Under the pieces are notes generated by a model, which searched no databases, was not told the DNA's origin, and saw only the letters and a list, made by a program, of their open reading frames with translations. DNA of 64,000 nt, from contig DATBLQ010000076.1 in assembly GCA_036555325.1 (NCBI GenBank), forward strand, positions 1 to 64,000, read 5' to 3'. Source of the DNA: DATBLQ01 sp036555325. GTDB taxonomy: Bacteria > Pseudomonadota > Alphaproteobacteria > Rhizobiales > Aestuariivirgaceae. Positions within the stretch are counted from its first letter, which is position 1; every line of letters begins with the position of its first letter. Of this stretch, positions 31,665 to 39,994 are shown one piece after another. The translations under genes were made by a program, and so were the position numbers.

Positions 31665-33281
31665 TCAATCGGCCTTCGGCAATTTCTGCCAAATCCGCGT
31701 CAGTTCCGTTTCCACGTTGGATGTCATGGGCAACAACACTTCCAGCCGCGCAAGTACTTCGGGCGGGGGATATAGACCCGGATCATCCATGAGCGCGGCG
31801 TCGATGTAAGGAGCGGAACCCTTGTTTGCGTTGGCGTATCTGAGATAGTTGGTGTTGGCAGCGGCGACTTCGGGATCGAGAAGAAAGTTGATGAACTTAT
31901 AGGCTGCCTCCACATTGCGAGCCTGATCGGGAATAACCAAGAAATCGAACCAAAGTTGGCTTCCCTCGTTTGGAACGTAATACGAGATCTTCGCCTTGCC
32001 GGATTGCCGCGCCGCTTCGCGCGCCATGAACATGTCGCCGGAGTATCCGACCACGGCACAATATTTTCCTTCCGCCAGATCGTCGATATAGCGCGCTACC
32101 GAAACGGCCTTTACGTAGGCTGTCACCTTGGACAAGGTCTGCTCCACGGCTTCGAGATCGGCTATACCGATCTTGCCGATATCCCCTCCAACATATCCGA
32201 CTAGTGCAGGAATAACATCTTTCGACTCGTCCACAAACGCCAGGCCACACGCCGAAAGTGACTTGGCAATTTCGGGATTGAGAAACATTGAGAGACTATT
32301 CACTTTGACATCAGGCAGTATTTTCTTGACCGCTTCCTCGTTCACGCCAATTCCTACGGTTCCCCACATGTAAGGGACCGAATGTTTGTTGTCGGGGTCG
32401 AGTCGCGATGTATAACGCAGCGCTTCTTCATCGAGATTGCGGTAGTTCGGCAACAGCTCACGATCCAGCTCCTTGATGGCATTGTTTTGCAAGATTGGCA
32501 AAAGTGAGGAGCTGCTCTGGAAAATCACGTCGTAGGCGGGAGATTTGGACAGCAATAATTCCTTGGTTTCTTCGGAGTTTTCGAAGACATCGTGGACAAC
32601 CTGGATCTTGGTTGCCTTGGTGAAACGCTCAAGCACGGCGGGATCGATGTAATCGGGCCAGTTCAAAACCCGTACCTGGCCATCATACTTTTCCCCGTTG
32701 AGTGCCAAGGCCCTCAGGACGGCTTCGTGCGTGTTGCGCGTCAACAGCCCGTCCACCTTCATACCCAAATCCTGCTGAAAAATTTCGACTGAAGCCAGGG
32801 TGGCAGGCCCGAATTTTCCATCGACCGGTCCCGGCTCGTAACCCAGTTTCTTGAGAGCCTCTTGGGCCGCTTTGACTTTGTCCTTCTCTACGATGGTGTC
32901 CTGACCGGCGGCTTGACCCGCGCCCCAACCCTCCCTCTGCCACAATTCGGTGAAGAGCACCCGCAGGAGGCTCGGATAGTCGGAAACCTTGGCATCGGGA
33001 GTGGTGACGGTGGATAAGAAGCGGGCGACTGCGGCGTTGGTGGTGGCGTCAAGCTTCCGGGTGACATCTTCTTCCTTCAGATACCCGAGCCGCCGCAGCA
33101 GCCTTTGCAAGGTAGCGACCTGTTTTTCATCCGCTCCCGTGAGTTTGCCGGCATCGAATTCCGCCACAGTGCCCGGTGAGGGAGCAGACCTCATTCCCTG
33201 TCCCATTGCATCTGTTGTCGCAGTGACGATCAACCAGCCGGAAAACAGGAGGGCGGCTGAGCAAACGATCCGGTTACGCAT
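31665..33281 (-). CDS. Fusion: two peptidoglycan-binding domains + PotF-like binding protein
   Basis: A 538-residue exported protein (signal peptide ending near DAMGQ). Residues about 53-112 are a degenerate and 132-190 a good peptidoglycan-binding (PG_binding_1) domain (VKAAQEALKKLGYEPGPVDG, FGPATLASVEIFQQ). From 200 to the end it is a periplasmic polyamine-binding protein of the PotD/PotF type: VRVLNWPDYIDPAVLERFTK, YDVIFQSSSSL, VPYMWGTVGIGVNEEAV and VIPDQARNVEAAYKFINFLL. The combination would hold a polyamine-binding domain on the cell wall. No permease or ATPase gene is adjacent, so it may sense or store rather than transport. Confidence 0.87.
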   Translation of the reverse strand: MRNRIVCSAALLFSGWLIVTATTDAMGQGMRSAPSPGTVAEFDAGKLTGADEKQVATLQRLLRRLGYLKEEDVTRKLDATTNAAVARFLSTVTTPDAKVSDYPSLLRVLFTELWQREGWGAGQAAGQDTIVEKDKVKAAQEALKKLGYEPGPVDGKFGPATLASVEIFQQDLGMKVDGLLTRNTHEAVLRALALNGEKYDGQVRVLNWPDYIDPAVLERFTKATKIQVVHDVFENSEETKELLLSKSPAYDVIFQSSSSLLPILQNNAIKELDRELLPNYRNLDEEALRYTSRLDPDNKHSVPYMWGTVGIGVNEEAVKKILPDVKVNSLSMFLNPEIAKSLSACGLAFVDESKDVIPALVGYVGGDIGKIGIADLEAVEQTLSKVTAYVKAVSVARYIDDLAEGKYCAVVGYSGDMFMAREAARQSGKAKISYYVPNEGSQLWFDFLVIPDQARNVEAAYKFINFLLDPEVAAANTNYLRYANANKGSAPYIDAALMDDPGLYPPPEVLARLEVLLPMTSNVETELTRIWQKLPKAD

Positions 33282-33314
33282 TGTCCACCATCAGCATTGA
33301 ATGTTGGCTGAAAT

Positions 33315-34943
33315 TCAGAGCTCTCTTACCACCCGAAAACCTATGCTCCGGTTGCGACCGCTTGGCTGATTCCAGCCGCGCGCCGCAGAGCGAAGTTTGG
33401 GAATATCGCTGTTCCACGATCCGCCGCGAACAACTCGAGTGGTGCAGTCCCCTGTCGTCCATGCTGAACCGTTGACCGGTGCGTTCTCATAGGTTTCGTT
33501 CCAACAATCTTCGACCCACTCCCACACGTTGCCGTGCATATCGAAGAGACCCAACTGATTGGGTTTGAAACTTCCAGTCGGTGCCGTGTTGGCGTATCCA
33601 TCCTTGCAGTCGGTGGCGGAACTGGCCTGCCCCTTTGCCGTGGCATCCGAACCATTTGCGTAGGCGCACAGATCGCCAAGATTGTCACCGAAGCCAAATT
33701 TGGCTTCGCCGTCCGCGTTGCCCCGCGCAGCGAACTCCCACTCGGATTCAGTCGGCAAGCGATATTTGTGTCCCGTTTTCTTCGACAGCCATGGGAGGTA
33801 TTGGTCTGCGATTTCCTCCCAAGAGATATTGATTGCCGGGCGATTTTCGCGACCCCAGCCCTCATCCTTAACCTGAGCTTTACAACCACCATCCGCGACG
33901 CATGCATCCCACTCGCGTACTGTCACTTCGAACTGCCCAATTGCAAACTGCTTGCTGAGCTTCACCAACCGTTGAGGGCCTTCGTTGCTTTGGTGACCCT
34001 CTTCGCTTGCAGGTGACCCCATGGTGAACTCCCCAGGGTGTATTTTCACCATGGTGGGACATAGGTCACAATCCTGGAAGGTTTCGACGTTCTCAGGTAG
34101 CACCACATTTCTTGCAGGAGACGTCGAGGCCTTAGGGTCAATCGCAGCAACCATCGGCTGTTGCATAGTCTCCGCGGGTCCCGTTTCCGGCGCTGTCTGC
34201 GCAGGAAGAGCAACGGTGCTCGTTTCGGCAAGAGGCAATGTATGAGTGGACGCATCTTCTGATAAATCAGGCGGTGGTTCGACGACAGGGGGAGTCGAGA
34301 CCGGTGCCGAGGCGTTGCCTGTCTCCGATGTCGCGGAGGCGGCCGTTGTCTCGGCTGGCTCTGCGACTTCGGGTAGTTCGATCTTGGCCGCCGCGTCCTC
34401 TGCTTGGTCCTGGGAGCTCGGCTCGGATTCTTCTACGGCGTCAGGTTGAGGAACCGCCGAGCCGGCTGCGGTCTCAAGGGCTGTGCTTTCAGTGGGTGCG
34501 AGCAAATTCGGGTCGACGTTGCCTTTGAAATACTCATTGAGGAAATAGGCAAGCACCGCCCCGAAAAGTACACCGCTCACGGCGGCAGAAAGACTGAGCT
34601 GGAAGCCGGTGGGCTTGACCCGTGGTCGTTGAAGCCAGGCAACTGTTCGACTCGGCGAAGGAAGCTCTTTCGGCGACGCAAGCTCGGTCGACGAGGAGGT
34701 CTGGCGCGCTTGCCGCGCTGCCCGTGCCTGCCGGAGCAACGCCCGCCTTAGAATAAGACGGGTGCGGACCGCGGTAGGTCCCTTCGCAGAAGAAAGGCCG
34801 GCCTCGGATTTGGCTTCAGGCGCAGTGGAATGCTCGGGAGCGGGGGAGTCGGGAACAAATATATCGTCCAGGTCCTCGCGCGGAGTTGAATACTCATTGT
34901 TCCGCAAATCAAGCGCTTTGCGTTTCGGACTCTGGCCCATCAT
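33315..34943 (-). CDS. Membrane-anchored FGE-sulfatase-fold protein
   Basis: A 542-residue protein from an ATG with GGGAGGG upstream. Residues 1-113 are cytoplasmic and Arg/Ser-rich; one membrane span lies at about 114-135; residues 136-290 are a Pro/Ala/Glu/Ser-rich linker; and 292-542 form an FGE (SUMF1-type) domain with GEFTMGSPASEEG, RLPTESEWEFAARG, GLFDMHGNVWEWVEDCW and RVVRGGSW. The copper-binding cysteine pair of true sulfatase activators is absent (GGSWNSDIPKLRSAARG), so it is unlikely to make formylglycine. A carbohydrate- or protein-binding role in the periplasm is possible. It lies 33 bases upstream of the PotF-like fusion gene and is probably cotranscribed. Confidence 0.85.
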   Translation of the reverse strand: MMGQSPKRKALDLRNNEYSTPREDLDDIFVPDSPAPEHSTAPEAKSEAGLSSAKGPTAVRTRLILRRALLRQARAARQARQTSSSTELASPKELPSPSRTVAWLQRPRVKPTGFQLSLSAAVSGVLFGAVLAYFLNEYFKGNVDPNLLAPTESTALETAAGSAVPQPDAVEESEPSSQDQAEDAAAKIELPEVAEPAETTAASATSETGNASAPVSTPPVVEPPPDLSEDASTHTLPLAETSTVALPAQTAPETGPAETMQQPMVAAIDPKASTSPARNVVLPENVETFQDCDLCPTMVKIHPGEFTMGSPASEEGHQSNEGPQRLVKLSKQFAIGQFEVTVREWDACVADGGCKAQVKDEGWGRENRPAINISWEEIADQYLPWLSKKTGHKYRLPTESEWEFAARGNADGEAKFGFGDNLGDLCAYANGSDATAKGQASSATDCKDGYANTAPTGSFKPNQLGLFDMHGNVWEWVEDCWNETYENAPVNGSAWTTGDCTTRVVRGGSWNSDIPKLRSAARGWNQPSGRNRSIGFRVVREL

Positions 34944-35229
34944 ACGCACCCTCCCCGGCCCCGGGATTACAAACCAGCGCCATGTTATCACGCCTTCCGC
35001 CGCAGGCGCCGAGCGGCAATCAGGACCATATTTCGCAGTTACCGCTCGTATGGGCGAACACCCAGCGCCAAGGAGCATTCGCTGTAAATTCAATATTACC
35101 ACCACTTTGGCCGGATTGCGGCAATTTGGCGACTGCGAGATCGTTTCCAAATTCCCGACGCTCAATCGTTTACGCGGGGCACGATGAAAAAGGTTAACAA
35201 GCGCAGTTTTGGTGCTGAAAAAATAAGCG

Positions 35230-35697
35230 TCAATGCGCTCCGACCGGGCCCAATACGTTGCGGGCGCGTTGCTCGAATGCCGCCATGACCTTGCGCATCG
35301 TGTAATCGAAAAGCCCGGTCAGTAGCAGCTGCAAAGTACGGCTCGCCATCGCATAGTCGAGCGCCATTTCAATATTCGTGCCGCCTCGCGCAGGGTGCAA
35401 CACCCATGTGCATTCGAGATGCTGAAACGGTCGGTCACGAGATGTTGCAGCAACGGTTAGGCTATAATAGTCAGCGGTCACGCTGCTGATGAACGTCTCT
35501 CGAAGGGCAAGCTTTGGATAGACAATTGTCAGCTCAGCCTGAAAACGCTCAACTGCATCGGCACCAATCATGCGATCCCAAACGCGAGAGCGGCTGCAGA
35601 GAGGCAGGAACTCACAATAATCTTCCACTCGAGAAACAATGGGAAAGAGCTGCTGCGGTTCAAACGGAAACCATCGATTCAAACGAGCAACGGTCAT
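35230..35697 (-). CDS. Coq10/RatA-type START domain protein
   Basis: A 155-residue protein of the polyketide-cyclase/START fold, Coq10 branch: WFPFEPQQLFPIVSRVEDYCEFLPLCSRSRVW, then a strand set and the C-terminal helix LFDYTMRKVMAAFEQRA. Coq10 proteins bind ubiquinone and assist its delivery to respiratory complexes. The start overlaps the lipA stop by 4 bases (ATGA), a translationally coupled pair that is common in this group of bacteria. Confidence 0.9.
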   Translation of the reverse strand: MTVARLNRWFPFEPQQLFPIVSRVEDYCEFLPLCSRSRVWDRMIGADAVERFQAELTIVYPKLALRETFISSVTADYYSLTVAATSRDRPFQHLECTWVLHPARGGTNIEMALDYAMASRTLQLLLTGLFDYTMRKVMAAFEQRARNVLGPVGAH

Positions 35698-36638
35698 TCT
35701 CGGGTAGATCTCGCCGCACGGAGCCGCGCAAAGTCATCACCAGCGTGGTGGGAGGAGCGGGTCAATGGGCTGGCAGCCACCATCAGGAAACCTTTGGCAT
35801 AGGCGATGGCCTCTAGCGCCTTGAATTCGTCAGGCGTTACAAAGCGTTCGATCGGCGCATGCTTGCGGGTCGGCTGCAGATACTGACCGATGGTTATGAA
35901 GTCGATATCTGCAGTGCGCATGTCATCCATCACCTGCAGCACTTCCTCGCGGGTTTCGCCGAGACCAACCATGATGCCGGACTTGGTGAACATCCGCCGG
36001 TCTAGTTCCTTTACCCGCTGCAAAAGCCGCAACGAGTGAAAATAGCGAGCGCCGGGCCGAACCGAAAGATAGAGAGATGGCACCGTTTCCAGATTATGAT
36101 TGAACACGTCGGGCTGCGCTGCGACCACAAGCTCAAGCGCGCCGCCCTTGCGTAGAAAATCGGGCGTCAGCACCTCAATGGTTGTGCCCGGCGAGAGCTC
36201 CCGGATGCTATTGATGACCTGCACGAAGTGAAAGGCACCACCATCTTCCAGGTCGTCGCGGTCAACGGAGGTAACTACCGCGTGATTGAGCCCCATTCGC
36301 GCAATTGCTGCACCTACACGTTTCGGCTCATCGGGATCGAGCGGACCCGGGCGTCCGGTGCGCACGTTGCAGAATGAGCAGGCACGGGTGCACGTGTCCC
36401 CCATTATCATGAAAGTTGCGTGCTTTTTCGACCAGCATTCACCTATGTTCGGACAGCTTGCCTCCTCGCAAACGGTTACCAAACTGCTTTCGCGAACGAT
36501 GTTCAACGTTTGATGATATGCCGGCGAGCCCGGTGCTCTGACCCTGATCCATTCCGGCTTCCGCAAAAGCGGCGTGTCGGGCTTGTTCGCCTTTTCCGGA
36601 TGTCGAGGTCGAGCTGTTCTGTCGAGGACTGTGACCAT
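35694..36638 (-). CDS. lipA: Lipoyl synthase
   Basis: A 314-residue radical-SAM enzyme that inserts two sulfurs into protein-bound octanoyl groups. Both iron-sulfur clusters are visible: auxiliary CEEASCPNIGEC (Cys57, 62, 68) and radical-SAM CTRACSFC (Cys83, 87, 90). The RSIGF/FRSSH-type end appears here as LTRSSHHAGDDF. It serves the pyruvate dehydrogenase lipoyl domains encoded nearby (E2 and E1-beta). It is separated from lpd by the two small GlsB-type genes. Confidence 0.97.
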   Translation of the reverse strand: MVTVLDRTARPRHPEKANKPDTPLLRKPEWIRVRAPGSPAYHQTLNIVRESSLVTVCEEASCPNIGECWSKKHATFMIMGDTCTRACSFCNVRTGRPGPLDPDEPKRVGAAIARMGLNHAVVTSVDRDDLEDGGAFHFVQVINSIRELSPGTTIEVLTPDFLRKGGALELVVAAQPDVFNHNLETVPSLYLSVRPGARYFHSLRLLQRVKELDRRMFTKSGIMVGLGETREEVLQVMDDMRTADIDFITIGQYLQPTRKHAPIERFVTPDEFKALEAIAYAKGFLMVAASPLTRSSHHAGDDFARLRAARSTRE

Positions 36639-36654
36639 TGCTCCGCCTTTGGAC

Positions 36655-36954
36655 TTAAGCTGCCCTCCTCCCTCTGATCAACTTCAGGATCACCAACAAA
36701 ATGATCGCGCCGAAGACCGAGACGAGCAAGTTGCCCCAAAACCAGCCTTGAAAGACTTCATTGAGACGAATGCCAAGGGCGTTGGCAAGAAATGCTCCAA
36801 TGAATGAGCCAATGATGCCCACCACAATGTTCATGAAGAGCCCCATGTCGCTACGGGTCAGTTTCTCGGCTACCCATCCTGCGAGGGCACCGATGAAGAT
36901 AGTGCCAAGAATTCCGACGCCACCGCCGAGATCCATAAGCGTATTAGGTTGCAT
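36655..36954 (-). CDS. GlsB/YeaQ/YmgE-family membrane protein 1
   Basis: A 99-residue protein with three membrane segments and the family pattern GILGTIFIGALAGWVAEKLTR, IVVGIIGSFIGAFLANALGI and FGAIILLVILKLIRGRR. The family occurs in tandem or single copies and is linked with stress responses, without a proven function. The start at 36954 has AAGGAAAATC upstream. It follows the second copy by 20 bases in the same direction; together they look like a duplication. Confidence 0.85.
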   Translation of the reverse strand: MQPNTLMDLGGGVGILGTIFIGALAGWVAEKLTRSDMGLFMNIVVGIIGSFIGAFLANALGIRLNEVFQGWFWGNLLVSVFGAIILLVILKLIRGRRAA

Positions 36955-36974
36955 GGTGATTTTCCTTTTTTGCA

Positions 36975-37232
36975 TCAGGCTATGATACGCGCGAGCAACA
37001 CGATGATTATCGCACCTATGGTGGCAGTGACGATATCTCTAACGATCTCGTTTCTGATGCCGAGAGAAATGCCGAAATAGTTCAACAGAAACGATCCAAC
37101 GAACGATCCGATAATCCCGGTCAGCAAATAGCGCAAAAGTCCCGCCCCGCCGACGACGAAGCTTGCCAGCCAACCCGCCACGAGCCCGATCAGCAACGCA
37201 ATCAAGATGCTCTTAAAATCCACGGCCGACAC
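36975..37232 (-). CDS. GlsB/YeaQ/YmgE-family membrane protein 2
   Basis: An 85-residue paralog of the neighbour: ILIALLIGLVAGWLASFVVG, LLTGIIGSFVGSFLLNYFGI and an end of TATIGAIIIVLLARII. It begins at a GTG with AAGGAG four bases away; an overlapping ATG in the other frame would not give this protein. It is placed 23 bases after lpd. Both copies probably belong to the lpd-lipA transcript, although their role there is not obvious. Confidence 0.85.
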   Translation of the reverse strand: MSAVDFKSILIALLIGLVAGWLASFVVGGAGLLRYLLTGIIGSFVGSFLLNYFGISLGIRNEIVRDIVTATIGAIIIVLLARIIA

Positions 37233-37255
37233 ATCGCTCCTTTGGTTGCTCGAAG

Positions 37256-38653
37256 CTAGATATGGATAACTCTGTTGTAGGCATCAAGCACGCTTTCATG
37301 CATCATTTCCGATAAGGTGGGATGAGGAAATACCGTGTGAATAAGCTCCTCCTCCGTTGTTTCCAAATTCAGCGCAATGACAAATCCCTGAATAAGCTCG
37401 GTTACTTCTGCCCCCACCAGATGCGCACCTAATAGCTGCCCGGTCCCGGCATCGAAGATAGTTTTTACTAGGCCCTGATCCTCTCCAAGGGCGATCGCCT
37501 TGCCATTTCCGATAAAGGGAAACCGTCCGACACGAATTTCGCGCCCCGATTCTTTCGCCTTGGCTTCGGTCAATCCAACGGAGGCGACCTGGGGGTGGCA
37601 ATAGGTACAGCCTGGAATCTTGTTCTTGTCCAATGGATGCGCATCGAGTCCCTTGATCTTTTCGACGCAGATAACGCCTTCATGCTCCGCCTTGTGGGCA
37701 AGCATGGGCGGGCCCGCCACATCGCCGATGGCATAGATCCCCGCGACATTGGTGCGGCCATGGCCGTCAACAACGATTGTCCCGCTCTTGGTTTGCACGC
37801 CTGCCGTTTCGAGCCCCAAATCCTCAATATTGCCGGACACACCGACGGCCGAAATAACCCTCTCGACCGTGATTTCCTGGTTTGCCCCTCTGAAGTCGAT
37901 GCTGGCGACGACCATGTCGCCGCTTTTCTTGATGCCGGTCATCTTGGCGCTGGTCATGATCTTCATGCCGGTCTTTTCGAGTTGCTTTCTTGCGAGGTCG
38001 GCAATCTCCCTATCCTCGACAGGGAGGATCTGGTCGAGAATTTCTACAACTGTCACCTCTGCGCCCATGGTGCGATAGAAGGAGGCGAATTCGATGCCGA
38101 TGGCGCCTGATCCTACGATCAACAGCGACTTCGGAATCGCCTGCGGTACCATTGCTTCGAAATAGGTCCATACCTGCTCTCCGTCCGGCTCAAGGCCCGG
38201 CAACGAGCGCGGTCTTGCCCCGGAGGCGATTATGATATGCTTCGCGGAGAACTCGCCCAGTGATTTTCCATCTTTCGAAACTTGAACCTTTCCCGCGCCG
38301 CTGATTCGCGCCCGCCCATCAATTACCGTGACCTTGTTTTTTTTCAGCAGGAAACCAACACCCGTGTTCAGCCTCTTGGCCACATCACGGGAGCGTTTTA
38401 CGACTGCGGCAGTGTCGAAGCCCGTCTTCTCGGCGGAGAGACCATAGTTCTTCGCGTTCTTCATATAGTGGTAGATTTCCGCAGAGCGCAGCAATGCCTT
38501 GGTCGGAATGCAGCCCCAGTTAAGGCAGATGCCGCCCAGATATTTTTCCTCAACTATTGCCGTTCGGAAGCCGAGCTGGGCGGCACGAATTGCCGTAACA
38601 TAACCGCCAGGCCCGGCACCGATGATCAGGATATCGAAGGAAGCGTCTGCCAT
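37256..38653 (-). CDS. lpd: Dihydrolipoyl dehydrogenase (E3)
   Basis: A 465-residue flavoprotein that reoxidises the dihydrolipoyl groups of E2. The FAD loop is IGAGPGGYVTAI (11-22), the redox disulfide is CLNWGCIP (Cys43-Cys48), the NAD loop GSGAIGIEFASFYRTMG is intact, and the C-terminal active-site His-Pro-Glu motif reads VFPHPTLSEMMHE. It lies 8 bases after pdhC in one operon, which marks it as the pyruvate-dehydrogenase E3. Confidence 0.97.
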   Translation of the reverse strand: MADASFDILIIGAGPGGYVTAIRAAQLGFRTAIVEEKYLGGICLNWGCIPTKALLRSAEIYHYMKNAKNYGLSAEKTGFDTAAVVKRSRDVAKRLNTGVGFLLKKNKVTVIDGRARISGAGKVQVSKDGKSLGEFSAKHIIIASGARPRSLPGLEPDGEQVWTYFEAMVPQAIPKSLLIVGSGAIGIEFASFYRTMGAEVTVVEILDQILPVEDREIADLARKQLEKTGMKIMTSAKMTGIKKSGDMVVASIDFRGANQEITVERVISAVGVSGNIEDLGLETAGVQTKSGTIVVDGHGRTNVAGIYAIGDVAGPPMLAHKAEHEGVICVEKIKGLDAHPLDKNKIPGCTYCHPQVASVGLTEAKAKESGREIRVGRFPFIGNGKAIALGEDQGLVKTIFDAGTGQLLGAHLVGAEVTELIQGFVIALNLETTEEELIHTVFPHPTLSEMMHESVLDAYNRVIHI

Positions 38654-38661
38654 TGTTTGCG

Positions 38662-39981
38662 CTACACGAGCATGAGGGCGGGATCTTCGATGTAAGTTCT
38701 GAACGCGCGCAACAGCTCAGACCCCACGACTCCGTCCACCGCGCGATGATCGCATGACAAGGTAACGGTCATCATCGTCTTGATCACGATGGCCTCACCC
38801 TCCACGACGGGACGCTTCTCCCCTACGCCCACCGCGAGGATTGTTGCTTGCGGCGGGTTAATCACCGCTGAGAATTCGCGAATGCCGTACATCCCAAGGT
38901 TGGAAACAGCAGTCGTGCCACCCTGATATTCGTGGGGGGCAAGCCGGCGTTTGCGCGCCCGGCTGGCGAGATCCTTCATCTCAGCAGATATCTGCGGGAG
39001 CGTTTTCGTTTCGGCCTTGCGAACGACCGGCGTGAACAGACCGCCTTCGATCGCCACAGCGACACCAACATCGGAATGCTTATGTCGGAGCATCCCCGCC
39101 TCTGTCCAAGTCACATTAGCTTCAGGAACGCGTTGAAGTGCGAGAGCCATGGACTTGATGATGAAATCGTTGACCGAAAGCTTCCATTCGGGCGCCTTGT
39201 CCTTGCCCAGCGGCGCATGATTGTTAAGCTTCTCGCGCACCCCCAACAAAGCATCGAGAGCGCAGGCGATGGTCAGATAGAAATGGGGAATAGTCTGTTT
39301 CGCCTGCAGCAGACGGCTGGCGATGACCCTCCGCATGTTGTCGTGCGGAACTATCTCATATGACCCAGGTTCGTAAATTTTGAGGATCGCATCATCCGCC
39401 ATGGCTGGCATCAAAGCGGGAAGGGGTGAGGTCGTGGCAGCTGCGGCCGCTGCTGGCTTTGCCGCTGCAATGTCACGCGCAATAATTCGTCCGTGGGGGC
39501 CTGATCCCCTAAGCTGAGCAATCACGACGTTTCGCTGTTTTGCCAAACGACGTGCAAGTGGAGAGGCAAAAACGCGACCATTTGTACGCGGCAGAGGCGT
39601 CTTCACGGCGGGTTCACTCCGCTGCTGCCCAGGGAGAGGTATAACAGATGCTTGCGCCGCCGGACGTTGCACTGGGGCTTGTACCGCGGCTCCGGCCTGC
39701 GAAGTTTGCCTGGACTGTTCTATCGCCGATCGATCTTCCCCTTCGGCAAGAATCACCGCGATTGGTGTGTTGACCGCAACATCATCGGTCCCTTCCGCTA
39801 CGATGATCTTGCCAAGTGTGCCTTCATCGACTGCCTCCACTTCCATGGTTGCCTTGTCAGTCTCGATTTCCGCGATGACGTCCCCTGACTTTATCTGATC
39901 GCCCTCCTTTTTGAGCCACTTGGCGAGTTTTCCCTTTTCCATGGTCGGCGACAGCGCAGGCATGAGAACATTCGTCGGCAT
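38662..39981 (-). CDS. pdhC: Pyruvate dehydrogenase E2, dihydrolipoamide acetyltransferase
   Basis: A 439-residue E2 with one lipoyl domain at the N-terminus (lipoyl Lys43 in ETDKATMEV), an Ala/Pro-rich linker, a peripheral-subunit-binding domain (ASPLARRLAKQRNVV, GPHGRIIARDI) and the catalytic domain ending in LSCDHRAVDGVVG with the active histidine. It transfers acetyl groups to CoA. The start at 39981 (AGGAG upstream) is 14 bases after pdhB; a longer frame from 40053 would overlap pdhB and is not likely. Confidence 0.97.
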   Translation of the reverse strand: MPTNVLMPALSPTMEKGKLAKWLKKEGDQIKSGDVIAEIETDKATMEVEAVDEGTLGKIIVAEGTDDVAVNTPIAVILAEGEDRSAIEQSRQTSQAGAAVQAPVQRPAAQASVIPLPGQQRSEPAVKTPLPRTNGRVFASPLARRLAKQRNVVIAQLRGSGPHGRIIARDIAAAKPAAAAAATTSPLPALMPAMADDAILKIYEPGSYEIVPHDNMRRVIASRLLQAKQTIPHFYLTIACALDALLGVREKLNNHAPLGKDKAPEWKLSVNDFIIKSMALALQRVPEANVTWTEAGMLRHKHSDVGVAVAIEGGLFTPVVRKAETKTLPQISAEMKDLASRARKRRLAPHEYQGGTTAVSNLGMYGIREFSAVINPPQATILAVGVGEKRPVVEGEAIVIKTMMTVTLSCDHRAVDGVVGSELLRAFRTYIEDPALMLV

Positions 39982-39994
39982 GGGTCGTGTGCTC

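Noticed and set aside
33315..34943. Annotation as a sulfatase-modifying formylglycine-generating enzyme
   Set aside because: The catalytic cysteine pair is missing and no sulfatase gene is present.
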